From Marinobacter pelagius (GTDB taxonomy: Bacteria > Pseudomonadota > Gammaproteobacteria > Pseudomonadales > Oleiphilaceae), in contig NZ_FOUR01000001.1 in assembly GCF_900114925.1 (NCBI RefSeq), positions 434,001 through 498,000 of the forward strand: a stretch of DNA of 64,000 bases, given 5' to 3'. The notes under the pieces are model-generated. The model searched no databases, had not been told where the DNA came from, and saw nothing but the letters and a program-made list of their open reading frames with translations. This document shows positions 45,642 through 55,058 of the stretch, piece after piece; the stretch's first letter is position 1, and the number at the start of each line of letters is the position of its first letter. Made by a program: the position numbers and the translations under genes.

Positions 45642-46422
45642 TCCCCTGGTGACCCTGGACAACGTCACGGTCCGGTTCGATGACCGTCCCGCGGTGGATC
45701 GGGTCAACCTGAACGTCCATCGCGGTGACATCATCACCATCATCGGCCCCAACGGCGCCGGCAAGACTACCCTGATCAAGGCCCTGCTGGGCCTGCAGCC
45801 GATCACCGGGGGCAAGGTGCAACGGGCGTCCGGTCTGGTGATCGGCTATGTGCCCCAGAACCTGCAAATGGAAGCTACCCTGCCGTTGAGCGTCAAACGC
45901 TTTATGGCTCTGAGCGGCCGCAGTCGCGGCGAATGCCTGAAAGCCCTGGCCCGGACCGGCATCGAGCATCTGGTCAACGCCTCGGTCCATCATCTGTCCG
46001 GCGGTGAAAAACAACGACTGCTGCTGGCCCGGGCGCTGGCCCGGAAACCGGACCTGCTGGTTCTGGACGAACCCGCCCAGGGGGTCGACATCAACGGCCA
46101 GGCGGCGCTGTACGAGCTGATCCGGGAACTGCGGGACGAACTCAGGTGCGGCGTCATCATGATCTCCCACGATCTGCACCTGGTGATGGCCGCCACCGAC
46201 AAGGTTATCTGCCTGAACCAGCACGTCTGCTGCAGCGGCTTTCCCGCCGACATTTCCCACGACCCGGCCTTCATCGAGACCTTCGGCCAGTCGGTGGCCG
46301 AATCCGTGGCGGTTTACCATCACCACCACAACCACCGCCACAACCTGCACGGAGACGTCGTCCTCGGCCAGTCCTCCCCAGCCGATAGCCACGGAGACAG
46401 CTGCAACCATGTCCATCATTGA
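45634..46422 (+). CDS. znuC: Zinc ABC transporter ATPase ZnuC
   Basis: A 262-residue ABC ATPase. Walker A is GPNGAGKTT (about 39-47), the signature is LSGGEKQR, Walker B is LLVLDEPAQGVD, and ISHDLHLVM carries the switch histidine. The end of the protein is very rich in histidine (YHHHHNHRHN and a final NHVHH), a probable zinc-sensing or buffering tail. It overlaps zur by eight and znuB by fourteen bases. The periplasmic partner ZnuA is not encoded in this window. Confidence 0.95.
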   Translation: MTDPLVTLDNVTVRFDDRPAVDRVNLNVHRGDIITIIGPNGAGKTTLIKALLGLQPITGGKVQRASGLVIGYVPQNLQMEATLPLSVKRFMALSGRSRGECLKALARTGIEHLVNASVHHLSGGEKQRLLLARALARKPDLLVLDEPAQGVDINGQAALYELIRELRDELRCGVIMISHDLHLVMAATDKVICLNQHVCCSGFPADISHDPAFIETFGQSVAESVAVYHHHHNHRHNLHGDVVLGQSSPADSHGDSCNHVHH

Positions 46423-47221
46423 CAGTCTCCTGAACGACTTCTTCTGGCGCGCCCTGATCGGTGGCCTGGGGGTTGCCCTGATCGCCGGCCCCCTCGGGTG
46501 CTTCGTGGTGTGGCGCCGTCTGGCCTATTTCGGCGATACCCTGGCCCACTCCGCGCTGCTAGGCATTGCCCTGAGTTTCCTGATCAGCGTGCCGCTGAAT
46601 GTTGGCGTCATCATCACCTGCGTGGTCATTGCCCTGGTGCTGGTGGCATTCTCGAAAACCCGGACCCTGGCCACGGATACCCTGCTCGGGATCCTCGCCC
46701 ACAGTGCCCTGGCCATCGGCCTGGTCACGCTGAGTTTCATGCCGGATGTGCGGGTGGATCTGACCGGGCTGCTATTCGGCGATCTGTTGGCCATGAGCCG
46801 GGATGACCTGTTGTGGATCTACGGCGGAGCGGCGGTGATTCTCGTGCTGCTGGTGACCCTGTGGCAGGGCCTGCTGATGAGCACCATTCACGAGGAGCTG
46901 GCCCGGGTGGAGGGGTTCCCGGTGGAGCGGCTGCGGCTGGTGTTGATGCTGATGTTTTCCCTGGTCATCGCCGTGGCCATGAAAATCGTCGGCGTGCTGC
47001 TGATTACCGCGCTGCTGATCATCCCGGCCGCCTCCGCTCGGCGACTGGCCCGCACACCGGAACACATGGTGGGGTTGGCTGTCGTATTCGGCTTTGTCTC
47101 GGTCAGTGGCGGCCTGGCGCTATCCTGGCATCTGGACACACCGGCCGGGCCCTCGGTGGTGGTGACGGCGTTTCTGGCCTTCCTGGTAACCTACAGCACA
47201 ACGGCCAGAACCGCCGCCTGA
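46409..47221 (+). CDS. znuB: Zinc ABC transporter permease ZnuB
   Basis: A 270-residue inner-membrane permease of the ABC-3 family with about eight hydrophobic segments. Family features are GCFVVWRRLAYFGDTLAHSALLGIALS at the start, the LFGDLLAMS segment, and the VGVLLITALLIIPAASARRLAR helix near 195-216. It forms the membrane channel for ZnuC. It is the last gene of the operon; the convergent CDGSH gene ends 11 bases after it. Confidence 0.95.
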   Translation: MSIIDSLLNDFFWRALIGGLGVALIAGPLGCFVVWRRLAYFGDTLAHSALLGIALSFLISVPLNVGVIITCVVIALVLVAFSKTRTLATDTLLGILAHSALAIGLVTLSFMPDVRVDLTGLLFGDLLAMSRDDLLWIYGGAAVILVLLVTLWQGLLMSTIHEELARVEGFPVERLRLVLMLMFSLVIAVAMKIVGVLLITALLIIPAASARRLARTPEHMVGLAVVFGFVSVSGGLALSWHLDTPAGPSVVVTAFLAFLVTYSTTARTAA

Positions 47222-47232
47222 TTGGCCGGTTT

Positions 47233-47481
47233 CTAGTCCAGCGTCTTGTGGGTGCCATCACACATGGGTGGTGAGCCCGTGCGTTTGCAGCCACAGAACC
47301 AGACCCACTCGGTTTTCTCGGCGGTGTACTTCACCGGGCTGAAACCGGTGCCCTTGTGGGAGCCGTCGCAAAAGGGCTGGTTGTCACTGTGTCCGCAAGC
47401 ACACCACACATAGTTCTTGCCACCCTCGACCTGCACGGCGTAGGGGCTTTTCTTTGCAATCTTCGGCTGTTCTTCCGGCAT
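47233..47481 (-). CDS. CDGSH iron-sulfur domain protein
   Basis: An 82-residue protein with two CDGSH-type motifs. The first reads C-A-C-G-H-S-D-N-Q-P-F-C-D-G-S-H and the second C-G-C-K-R-T-G-S-P-P-M-C-D-G-T-H, each able to hold a 2Fe-2S cluster through three Cys and one His. Small two-motif bacterial members are thought to act in electron transfer or iron/redox homeostasis. The spacing within each motif is intact. It lies 45 bases upstream of the patatin gene on the same strand, facing znuB; no further pathway clue is present. Confidence 0.92.
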   Translation of the reverse strand: MPEEQPKIAKKSPYAVQVEGGKNYVWCACGHSDNQPFCDGSHKGTGFSPVKYTAEKTEWVWFCGCKRTGSPPMCDGTHKTLD

Positions 47482-47526
47482 GGCTTATCTCCATTCGCTG
47501 ATTCTGTCGGTTCAGTATAGCCAAGA

Positions 47527-48612
47527 CTATTGCAGCGGCTTGATCACCTCCGCCAGGCGGCCAGTTTCCAGCAATTCCAGGAATTCATCCCCCAGCCGGT
47601 CGCTCTCGGCAATCGCCTGGCGCCAGGAACGCTCCCGGCCGGTATCGTCCCCCACGTATTTCTCGAAATCCTTGCGGTCCGGGAGTTTGCGATCCGGGAG
47701 GGTCTGCAGGTACTCGGCGGAGGGTGCCACCAGCAGCACATCCTGCAAGCGGTTGGCATCGCCCCGGCGCCAGGGCAGCGACTTGTCGAACCAGCCGGGC
47801 ACCACCTTGTCGGTAAAGTGCGGGTACAGGATCACACCCGGCTGCTGGTAAGGCAGATCCAGGTGATAATCCAGCAAGCCACCATCGCGGTAGACACCGT
47901 CCGGTGCGCCGGGAATGTTGCGCACTCCGGACATCACCAGCGGGATGGAGGCCGATGCCAGCAACGCCGGCAGCAGATTATCACTGGTCAGGGCCACCTC
48001 GTGGCTGGGGAAGTCCACCAGTTTGGACACCGGCGTTTTCAGGCGGGCATCGTGAATGATACCCCGCTCCATGAAGCGCCCCAGATGCCGGCGACTGACC
48101 ATGTTGGCGCTGATGGCATTCATCAGGCCCAGTCCCAGCCGGCCCCGGGTGTCGTGCTCCAGCAGGCCGAGACTGCGCACCACGACAATGTTCAGCCGAT
48201 ACCAGGGGTGGTTCAGGATGTACTCCTCCCGGCCGCCGAGCAGTTCCTCCAGGAACTGGATACTCTTGCGGGTCACCTCGGCGGCACTCACGCCCTTGGC
48301 AAAGCGCTGGGAGGTATACAGGTCAGCCAGGCGTGCCAGCTGTGCCTTGGGGTCGTCCGAGGACGCCACCGCGGCAAAGCGCCAGCTGCCGATGGAAGAG
48401 CCAATCAGGGCGCGCTCCTGCGGTGCTCCGGGCAGCCAGTCCCCGAAAATTGCCTTGTCCAGCCCGCTGATGCCGAGCGCTTTCGGACCGCCAGCGGCAC
48501 CGGGTATGACATGAACGTCGTCCGGCGTCAGCGGTTTGTCTCTGAGCCGTTGCAAGGCTCGGCGACCGGCCCGGACAGTCAGGGCCGGAGCTCGGGTATG
48601 GATGGCGGTCAT
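47527..48612 (-). CDS. Patatin-like phospholipase
   Basis: A 361-residue protein of the patatin family of Ser-Asp lipid acyl hydrolases. The oxyanion loop is PGAAGGPKAL (37-45), the nucleophile elbow is GSSIG with Ser73, and the catalytic Asp is in the YRDGGLLD segment near residue 245. No signal peptide is visible, so it is probably cytoplasmic or membrane-associated. The ATG at 48612 is preceded by AGGGAG. It is divergent from a diguanylate cyclase gene. The substrate cannot be told from sequence. Confidence 0.87.
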   Translation of the reverse strand: MTAIHTRAPALTVRAGRRALQRLRDKPLTPDDVHVIPGAAGGPKALGISGLDKAIFGDWLPGAPQERALIGSSIGSWRFAAVASSDDPKAQLARLADLYTSQRFAKGVSAAEVTRKSIQFLEELLGGREEYILNHPWYRLNIVVVRSLGLLEHDTRGRLGLGLMNAISANMVSRRHLGRFMERGIIHDARLKTPVSKLVDFPSHEVALTSDNLLPALLASASIPLVMSGVRNIPGAPDGVYRDGGLLDYHLDLPYQQPGVILYPHFTDKVVPGWFDKSLPWRRGDANRLQDVLLVAPSAEYLQTLPDRKLPDRKDFEKYVGDDTGRERSWRQAIAESDRLGDEFLELLETGRLAEVIKPLQ

Positions 48613-48743
48613 GGCAGGCTCCCTGTTTCAGTGGCGGGGAGTGTATCGAAAGCATCAATTGCCAGCCAACTGAACAAAACTAATGGTGGCCATAAACCGC
48701 GCTTTCTGCTTCATTAATAGGCAAAGGTCACGAGAGGGCCTGA

Positions 48744-49859
48744 ATGCTTTCATGGAACGTAAGCCAGAATCACCACCAGGAGAAGGATTTGAATATCACG
48801 GCGTCCGACAGTTCGCTGGCAACGACACCGACCCTTGCGGTTCTCGGGTTCAAACGCCAGCTGGTGTACCATCTTCATTTCTGGGCATTCGTCGCCGTGG
48901 CGCCGCTGGTACTGGTGCAGTGGAAGCAGGACCATTTTCTGTTATCCGGGCTGTTGCTCCTGTTCTGCCTCAATGCCCTGCTCGTTATCGCCTTCCTGCG
49001 CCTGAAGGGTACCTATTTCCTCAAAGGTCGGCTGTTTCCCCTGCTGGCCGTGGTCTGTGCCGCCTACTCCACCAGCATTAATGGTCACTCCGGCCTGTAC
49101 TGGGCCTACCCGGCCGCCACTGCCCTGTTTTTCCTGCTGCCGCTGCGGGAAGCAATCGTCAGCAATGCCATCTTTGTCGCCATCATGGCGGTGGTGTCGT
49201 TCGTGAAGTTTCCGGAGGCGGATTTCTGGCGGATCACCTTCTCCCTGGGGCTGACCTGCCTGTTTGCCATGATCTTCGCGTGGCTGGTGGGCAAGCTCCA
49301 GCAGGAACTCACCCGCCTGGCCACCACCGACCCCTTGACCGGTTGCCTGAACCGTTCGCAGCTCTCCGATGTCCTGAACAGCCAGATCCAGATGCGGGAG
49401 CGGTATGACCGGATTTCCAGCCTGATCCTGCTGGACCTGGACTATTTCAAGACCATCAACGACCAATGGGGTCACCTGGCCGGCGACAAGGTCCTCAAGG
49501 AGATGGCGTTGCGATTGCGCAAACGGTTACGGGAAAACGACAAACTGTTCCGGATCGGCGGTGAGGAATTCATGATCGTGCTGCCGGAAACCGGCGAGCG
49601 GGATGCCAACACCCTGGCCCACCATCTGTTGGCCGGCATCAGCGGCAAGCCCTTTCTCGACAATATCAAACTGAGCGCCAGTGCCAGTGTGGCAGAGGTG
49701 TCCCGGGGCGAAACCTGGTCGGTGTGGCTGAATCGGGCCGATCAGGCGCTTTATGACGCCAAATCCCGCGGCCGCAACCAGGTGATCAATGCCGGTCGCC
49801 CTGAAACCACCAGGACCCCCGAACCTGACGGCGGAATCCCGGATCCCATGATCAGCTAG
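48744..49859 (+). CDS. Membrane diguanylate cyclase (GGEEF)
   Basis: A protein of 371 residues from the ATG at 48744, or 356 from TTG at 48789, which has AGGAG six bases upstream; both are possible. About six hydrophobic segments (residues 45-185) form an N-terminal membrane sensor with no recognised ligand. The C-terminal GGDEF domain has TTDPLTGCLNR and an active GGEEF at 272-276. The inhibitory I-site RxxD is present at 263-266. It should make c-di-GMP and be feedback-inhibited. Its stop overlaps the stop of the convergent hydrolase gene by four bases. Confidence 0.92.
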   Translation: MLSWNVSQNHHQEKDLNITASDSSLATTPTLAVLGFKRQLVYHLHFWAFVAVAPLVLVQWKQDHFLLSGLLLLFCLNALLVIAFLRLKGTYFLKGRLFPLLAVVCAAYSTSINGHSGLYWAYPAATALFFLLPLREAIVSNAIFVAIMAVVSFVKFPEADFWRITFSLGLTCLFAMIFAWLVGKLQQELTRLATTDPLTGCLNRSQLSDVLNSQIQMRERYDRISSLILLDLDYFKTINDQWGHLAGDKVLKEMALRLRKRLRENDKLFRIGGEEFMIVLPETGERDANTLAHHLLAGISGKPFLDNIKLSASASVAEVSRGETWSVWLNRADQALYDAKSRGRNQVINAGRPETTRTPEPDGGIPDPMIS

Positions 49860-50776
49860 CCACCGGCCAGCTGTTTGCGAAAATCCCGGTACCCGGTGAA
49901 CACGTCCCAGGGGCTTTCGAAGTGGGGATAGTGACCAACGTTACGCAGGCTGACCATATCCGCGTCCCGGATCAGCTCCCGGTAGCGCCGGGCCATGGCG
50001 ACGCCGGACACCGGATCGGCGGTACCGGAGATCAGGCGCATGGGCAGGCGCGCCAACTGCAGTGCACCCACCCATCGGTTCCGGTGACAGCGTCGCTCCT
50101 CCATGAACTGGATCAGATGGTGCAGGATGCCCCGGCCGTTGTTGTAGGTCAGCAGGTGCCAGAAATCCTCGAGGTCCTGGCGGTCCGGCGGATTCTGGGT
50201 GCCAAACAGGCGCCGGAAGTTGTATTCGAAGGTGCGCCGGGTCAGGCCGCGGCTGATCAGGCCGCCTAACGGGCTGCGCAATACCCGTTGTATGAACAGG
50301 GGGTTATGAACTTCGGGGAAAAGTGCGCCGTTGAGGAAGCAGACCGAACCGATCCGGAAATGCAGTCGGTCCTCCTGGTCCCGGGCCAGCAACTCCTGAA
50401 CCACGCTACAACCGTAATCGTGGGCAAACAGATGCACTGTCCCCAGTCCCAGCCCCTCAAGCCAGCCCTGCACCAGATCCGCCTGATCCTCAATGCTGTA
50501 GTGGTAGCCGGTCGGTTTGTCGGAAAAGCCGAAACCCAGCATGTCCAGAGCCAGTACTGAATGTTGCTGAACCAGCATTGGCCAGATCCGGCTCCAGTCC
50601 CAGCTGGCGGTGGGAAACCCGTGCAGGAGCACCAGTGGTTCGCCCTGACCGGCCATCCGGCTGAAAATGGCGTGGCCGCCGTAGCTGAACCACTTGCCTC
50701 CCTGCTGCCAGCCCTCGAGGCTTCCCGCCTCCCGCGCCTGGGCACCCGCCCAGGCTCCGGCTATCACGTGATCCAT
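49856..50776 (-). CDS. Alpha/beta hydrolase with Asp nucleophile (dehalogenase/epoxide-hydrolase type)
   Basis: A 306-residue alpha/beta-fold hydrolase. The oxyanion region is LLHGFPTASWDW (51-61). The nucleophile elbow reads FAHDYGCSV, putting Asp120 where esterases have Ser, as in haloalkane dehalogenases and epoxide hydrolases. The catalytic His is in NVGHYPHFE near 287. The residue after the nucleophile is Tyr rather than the halide-binding Trp of classical dehalogenases, so epoxide hydrolase-like or MEST-like activity is as likely. GGGGAT lies before the ATG. Nothing beside it indicates a pathway. Confidence 0.85.
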   Translation of the reverse strand: MDHVIAGAWAGAQAREAGSLEGWQQGGKWFSYGGHAIFSRMAGQGEPLVLLHGFPTASWDWSRIWPMLVQQHSVLALDMLGFGFSDKPTGYHYSIEDQADLVQGWLEGLGLGTVHLFAHDYGCSVVQELLARDQEDRLHFRIGSVCFLNGALFPEVHNPLFIQRVLRSPLGGLISRGLTRRTFEYNFRRLFGTQNPPDRQDLEDFWHLLTYNNGRGILHHLIQFMEERRCHRNRWVGALQLARLPMRLISGTADPVSGVAMARRYRELIRDADMVSLRNVGHYPHFESPWDVFTGYRDFRKQLAGG

Positions 50777-50973
50777 GGGTCATCCCCGACATGTGACTGA
50801 ATGCCTGAAACTTTAAAGCAAAGAACGGGAACCCGCCATAGCCCGGGCGCGGCTGCCGACATGACTTTCCGGGAATGTGGTCTTTTCCCACGCCGGCTGC
50901 GTAAAGCGTAGAGATGAGGGGCAAATTGCCTTAAGCTTTGGCCCTTGAAAGTGACAGCCAACCGGAAACGATT

Positions 50974-51543
50974 ATGACCAAACTCCTTGATGACCTCGCG
51001 GGCCACTACCGTGCCATTATTGACGGACTCGGCGAAGACTCCAACCGCGAAGGTCTGCAGGACACCCCCATGCGCGCGGCCAAGGCCATGCAGTTCCTGA
51101 CCCGAGGCTACCAGCAGGATCTCGGCGACCTGGTCAACAATGCCGTGTTCGAGTCCGCCATGGACGAAATGGTAGTGGTCCAGGACATCGAGCTGTATAG
51201 CATGTGCGAACACCACATCCTGCCATTCATCGGCAAGTGCCACATCGCCTACCTGCCCCAGGGCAAGGTGCTGGGCCTTTCGAAGTTCGCCCGCATCGTG
51301 GACATGTACGCCCGTCGCCTGCAGATCCAGGAAAACCTGACCCGGCAGATTGCCGAGGCCATCGAAAGTGTCACCAACGCCAAGGGCGTTGCCGTGGTAA
51401 TCGAGGCCCAGCACATGTGCATGATGATGCGCGGTGTGGAAAAACAGAACTCCCGCATGAAAACCTCGATGATGCTGGGCCAGTTCCGTAAATCCCAGGC
51501 AACCCGTACAGAATTCCTCAACCTGATCGGCAACAACCGCTGA
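50974..51543 (+). CDS. folE: GTP cyclohydrolase I
   Basis: A 189-residue enzyme converting GTP to dihydroneopterin triphosphate, the first step of folate synthesis. Zinc ligands are in [11 protein letters not shown] and in the later C-M-M-M-R-G-V segment; [21 protein letters not shown] and the [13 protein letters not shown] tail are typical. The start is ATG at 50974 with CCGGAA upstream; a longer frame to 50938 exists but has no family similarity. folX follows after 25 bases. Confidence 0.95.
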   Translation: MTKLLDDLAGHYRAIIDGLGEDSNREGLQDTPMRAAKAMQFLTRGYQQDLGDLVNNAVFESAMDEMVVVQDIELYSMCEHHILPFIGKCHIAYLPQGKVLGLSKFARIVDMYARRLQIQENLTRQIAEAIESVTNAKGVAVVIEAQHMCMMMRGVEKQNSRMKTSMMLGQFRKSQATRTEFLNLIGNNR

Positions 51544-51568
51544 GGCCCAAGCGGGCAACGGAGATGGT

Positions 51569-51943
51569 ATGACAGACGTTATCGGGAAAAAGCAGGCCCG
51601 GGTGCGCATCAAGAACCTGTTGCTGCGCGCCTACATCGGCATCAAGGAAGAAGAGATCAACAACCAGCAGGATGTGGTGATCAACGTTGAACTGACCTAC
51701 GACGCCAGTGATGCCATCCACCAGAACGAGATCGATGCGGCCCTGAACTATCGCACCATTACCAAGCAGATCATCGCTCATGTGGATGGCAACCGGTTCG
51801 CACTGCTCGAGCGTCTGACTCACGAAGTACTGAGCATTGTCATGGAGCATGGTGCGGTACAGTGGGCGCAGGTGGAAATCGACAAGCCCCACGCGTTACG
51901 CTATGCCGAATCCGTGTCCGTGTGCCTTGAGGCGCACCGTTAA
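51569..51943 (+). CDS. folX: Dihydroneopterin triphosphate 2'-epimerase
   Basis: A 124-residue tunnelling-fold protein of the FolB/FolX group. [27 protein letters not shown] and [11 protein letters not shown] are closer to FolX than to FolB (inference from pattern). FolX converts dihydroneopterin triphosphate to dihydromonapterin triphosphate, a pathway that supplies the cofactor of phenylalanine hydroxylase in pseudomonads. It stands directly after folE, as expected for pterin metabolism. GGAGAT precedes the ATG. Confidence 0.87.
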   Translation: MTDVIGKKQARVRIKNLLLRAYIGIKEEEINNQQDVVINVELTYDASDAIHQNEIDAALNYRTITKQIIAHVDGNRFALLERLTHEVLSIVMEHGAVQWAQVEIDKPHALRYAESVSVCLEAHR

Positions 51944-51963
51944 TCCGTAGCAGAGAGGCATTC

Positions 51964-52392
51964 ATGCCCAGCAACTCCCCGGAAGAGATCCGTTCCATCC
52001 TGGAAAACGTGCACACCATTGCTCTGGTGGGCGCCAGCGAAAAAACCAACCGGCCTTCCCATGAAGTCATGGAATTTCTCCAGGGGCAGGGCTACCGGGT
52101 AATCCCGGTCAACCCTCGCCTGGTCGGGCAGACCCTGCTGGGCGAGACCGTATTCCCGGATCTGAAATCCGTGCCGCAGACAGTGGATATGGCCGACCTG
52201 TTCCTGGCCCCAGAACGCACCGATGCGGTCATCGACCAGGCCATCGAGCTGAAGATCCCGGTGGTGTGGATGCAGATCGGCGTCATCAACCAGCCGGGCG
52301 CAGCCCGGGCCGAGGATGCCGGACTTACGGTAGTGATGGACCGCTGCCCGAAACAGGACATTTCGCGCCTGGGCATCACCAAAAAACACTGA
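51964..52392 (+). CDS. CoA-binding domain protein (YccU-like)
   Basis: A 142-residue protein with a Rossmann-like CoA-binding fold. The motif IALVGASEKTNRPSHEVMEFLQGQGYRVIPVNPRLVGQ and the later VWMQIGVINQPGAARAEDAGLTVVMDRCP are those of the YccU family. The biochemical role is not known. It lies 20 bases after folX and nine bases before a GGDEF-EAL gene, so the whole run folE to 54654 may be one transcript. Confidence 0.9.
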   Translation: MPSNSPEEIRSILENVHTIALVGASEKTNRPSHEVMEFLQGQGYRVIPVNPRLVGQTLLGETVFPDLKSVPQTVDMADLFLAPERTDAVIDQAIELKIPVVWMQIGVINQPGAARAEDAGLTVVMDRCPKQDISRLGITKKH

Positions 52393-52401
52393 GGGTCGGT
52401 C

Positions 52402-54654
52402 ATGGGCCCCACCAACAACATCCTTGCCCGCGCCCTGCTGAGCCCCGTTTTCCCGGTTCTCATCCTGCTGGCATTCCTGGCCCTGGCGGCCGGCTTGCGC
52501 TATGGCATGATTCACCAGGACGATCATCAGATCCGGGCCAACCTGGCCAACGAAGCGGTCGCCATGGTCGACCACCTGGAGCGGGAATTCACCATCCACG
52601 CCCAGGCCATCAACCGGATGGCCGCCCGGCTGCACGTGGAACCGGAAACCACCGAGGCCGCCTGGCGCGCCGATGCCCGCCATTACCTCAACGACTTTGG
52701 CGTCTACCAGGCCATCGAATGGATCGACCGGGAATTTGTCATCCGCTGGCTGGAACCGGTTTCCGGTAATCACAATGTCGTGGGCTACAACGTCGCCTTC
52801 TCCGACCGCCGTCGCCAGGCCCTGGAGACCGCACGTACCACCGGCCAGTACGACATTTCCGGGATCATCGACCTGAAACAGGGCGGCAAGGGCATGGTGA
52901 TTTACGCACCGGTGGGCACCGGAGCCGACAACAACGGCTTCATTGCCGGGGTGTTCCAGATCGAGACCCTGATCCAGCAGTTGTTGACCAGCCGCGTGCT
53001 GCAGTCATTCCAGGTGGACATCCGGGACAACGGTGAACTCAGTTACCAGCTCAACAGGCTGGCTGACACCAGCGAACACTTTGCCCAGACCGAAACGGTC
53101 GACCTGCCAACCCTGGACTGGACGCTGACGATCCGGCCCACCAGCACCTGGGTGGGTAACCAGCGCAGTGACTGGCCCTGGCTGACGTTCACCGCCGTCC
53201 TGTTCATGGGCCTGCTGACCAGTCTGACCACCCTGCTGGCCCAGCTGATTCTCAAGCGCAACCGGGCATTGCTGAAAACCCGCCGGGAACTGGAGCAGGA
53301 AATCGACCAGCGCAAGGAGATCCAGCAGGATCTGGCCCGCCTGGAATCCACCGACACCCTCACCGGTCTGGCCAACCGCCGGTTCTTCATGGAGGACCTG
53401 GCCCACACGCTCGGCATTGCCGGGCGCCAGAACCGGCAGGTGGCCCTGATCATGCTGGACCTGGACCGGTTCCAGATGCTCAACGACTCCCTTGGCCACC
53501 AGTTCGGTGACGAGCTCCTGGTCCGGGTTGCCGAACGCCTGAACCAGCTGAGTGATGAGCGCATCCTGGTGGCCTACTCCGGGGGCGACGAGTTCATGTT
53601 CTGCCAGCAGCAGGTGGAGACGATCGATGATGTCATCCACCTGCTCGGCCATATCAAGCATTGCTTCGAGACGCCCTTCGAGGTTCACGGCGAGGGCCAC
53701 CGGATTACCGCCACCATGGGTGTGGCGATCTACCCCCAGAGCGGGCAGGATGCCGATACCCTGCTGCGCAATGCCGATGTCGCCCTGTACCGGGCCAAGG
53801 AGCAGGGACGCAATTCCTATCAGTTCTATACCGAAGGCATGCAGGAACGGGAAGTCACCCGCCTGGAGCTGGACAAGGATCTCGACCAGGCACTGGCCAA
53901 CAACGAGTTCGTGCTCCACTTCCAGCCCCAGGTCGACCTGGAGACCGGGGAGATTCACAGCGTGGAGGCGCTGATCCGCTGGCAACACCCTCGCCGCGGC
54001 CTGTTGTCGCCGGTGGAGTTCATTCCCCTGGCCGAGGAAAGTGGGCGGATCACGGATATCGGTCGCTGGGTGGTGGCCGCCGCCTGTCGCCAGCTGGCAG
54101 CCTGGAAAGGCACTTCCTGCAAGGACCTGCGCATCGCCATCAACCTGTCCGGGCGGGAACTGGACGATGAGCATCTGGTGGATGACATCCGGGAAACCCT
54201 CGAAGCGGAGCATGTGCCGGCCAATCATCTGGAAGTGGAGCTGACCGAAGAGATCTTCATCCAGAACATTGAACACAACCGCAATCAGCTGGGGCGGCTC
54301 CATGAGCTCGGCGTCAATCTGGCCATCGATGATTTCGGTGTGGGCTATTCTTCCCTGGGCTATCTGCGGGACTTCCCGGTGGATCTGCTGAAGATCGACC
54401 GCTCGTTCATTACCTCGGTGACCGAGCGCCACGATGACTCGGTGATCACCCGGGCGGTGATCAATCTGGCCCACAACCTGGGCATCCGGGTGATTGCCGA
54501 AGGTGTGGAGACGGAGGAGCAGCTGGATTTCCTCAGGCAACACGGTTGCAACCTGATCCAGGGTTACCTGATCAGCCGGCCGATTCCTGCCGTGGAACTG
54601 GAAAAGGCCCTTGAAGCGGGGCTTCTGAATCTCGGCACTCCGGAGAGCACCTGA
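52402..54654 (+). CDS. CHASE-GGDEF-EAL c-di-GMP enzyme
   Basis: A 750-residue membrane protein. A first helix lies near 13-33, then a periplasmic CHASE sensor domain (about 75-250), a second helix near 262-285, a short coiled coil, a GGDEF domain with intact YSGGDEF (394-398) and an EAL domain with intact EAL (522-524), DDFGVGYSSLGYL and the IDRSFI segment. Both catalytic sites look usable. There is no RxxD inhibitory site before GGDEF. Whether it mainly makes or breaks c-di-GMP cannot be told. GGGTCGG precedes the ATG. Confidence 0.93.
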   Translation: MGPTNNILARALLSPVFPVLILLAFLALAAGLRYGMIHQDDHQIRANLANEAVAMVDHLEREFTIHAQAINRMAARLHVEPETTEAAWRADARHYLNDFGVYQAIEWIDREFVIRWLEPVSGNHNVVGYNVAFSDRRRQALETARTTGQYDISGIIDLKQGGKGMVIYAPVGTGADNNGFIAGVFQIETLIQQLLTSRVLQSFQVDIRDNGELSYQLNRLADTSEHFAQTETVDLPTLDWTLTIRPTSTWVGNQRSDWPWLTFTAVLFMGLLTSLTTLLAQLILKRNRALLKTRRELEQEIDQRKEIQQDLARLESTDTLTGLANRRFFMEDLAHTLGIAGRQNRQVALIMLDLDRFQMLNDSLGHQFGDELLVRVAERLNQLSDERILVAYSGGDEFMFCQQQVETIDDVIHLLGHIKHCFETPFEVHGEGHRITATMGVAIYPQSGQDADTLLRNADVALYRAKEQGRNSYQFYTEGMQEREVTRLELDKDLDQALANNEFVLHFQPQVDLETGEIHSVEALIRWQHPRRGLLSPVEFIPLAEESGRITDIGRWVVAAACRQLAAWKGTSCKDLRIAINLSGRELDDEHLVDDIRETLEAEHVPANHLEVELTEEIFIQNIEHNRNQLGRLHELGVNLAIDDFGVGYSSLGYLRDFPVDLLKIDRSFITSVTERHDDSVITRAVINLAHNLGIRVIAEGVETEEQLDFLRQHGCNLIQGYLISRPIPAVELEKALEAGLLNLGTPEST

Positions 54655-54712
54655 TTGTAATGGCCGATCGTTATCCCCATGATGTCTGGAACAATTCTAT
54701 GGCGTGTGTTTT

Positions 54713-55027
54713 ATGGCAGCGAAGTATCTGACTCCCGAGCAGGATGCGCAGATCCGGCGGTGGGAGCGCTGGAACCGCAATTACTTCATTTTTGCGTTTG
54801 TGGCGCTGACAGTGGTGCTGGTGTTCAGTAGCCAGCTGGGGCTGTCCAGTGGCGAGAACTGGGGTTCCCTGGGGGTTCTGATTGCGGCTCTGATCGCCCC
54901 AATCATTGTGTTGCAGCTGCGGCTGCGGTGTCCGGCCTGTGGCCACAAGATCGGCTGGCAGGCGAAGCTGATGGCGCCGGATCAGTGCAAGACCTGCGGA
55001 ACCTTCCTGCGCGCCAAGGGGCGCTGA
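54713..55027 (+). CDS. Small membrane protein with two CxxC motifs
   Basis: A 104-residue protein not assigned to a family. Residues about 25-42 and 53-70 are hydrophobic and probably form two membrane helices. After them, C-P-A-C and C-K-T-C are arranged like a zinc ribbon (about 25 residues apart). The ATG at 54713 is used; an in-frame GTG at 54704 would add three residues, and neither has a strong ribosome site. It lies between the GGDEF-EAL gene and the metal-resistance operon, with no clear tie to either. Confidence 0.7.
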   Translation: MAAKYLTPEQDAQIRRWERWNRNYFIFAFVALTVVLVFSSQLGLSSGENWGSLGVLIAALIAPIIVLQLRLRCPACGHKIGWQAKLMAPDQCKTCGTFLRAKGR

Positions 55028-55058
55028 CCTCTCCTTCCTCAAAGTCCTCAAAAAACCT

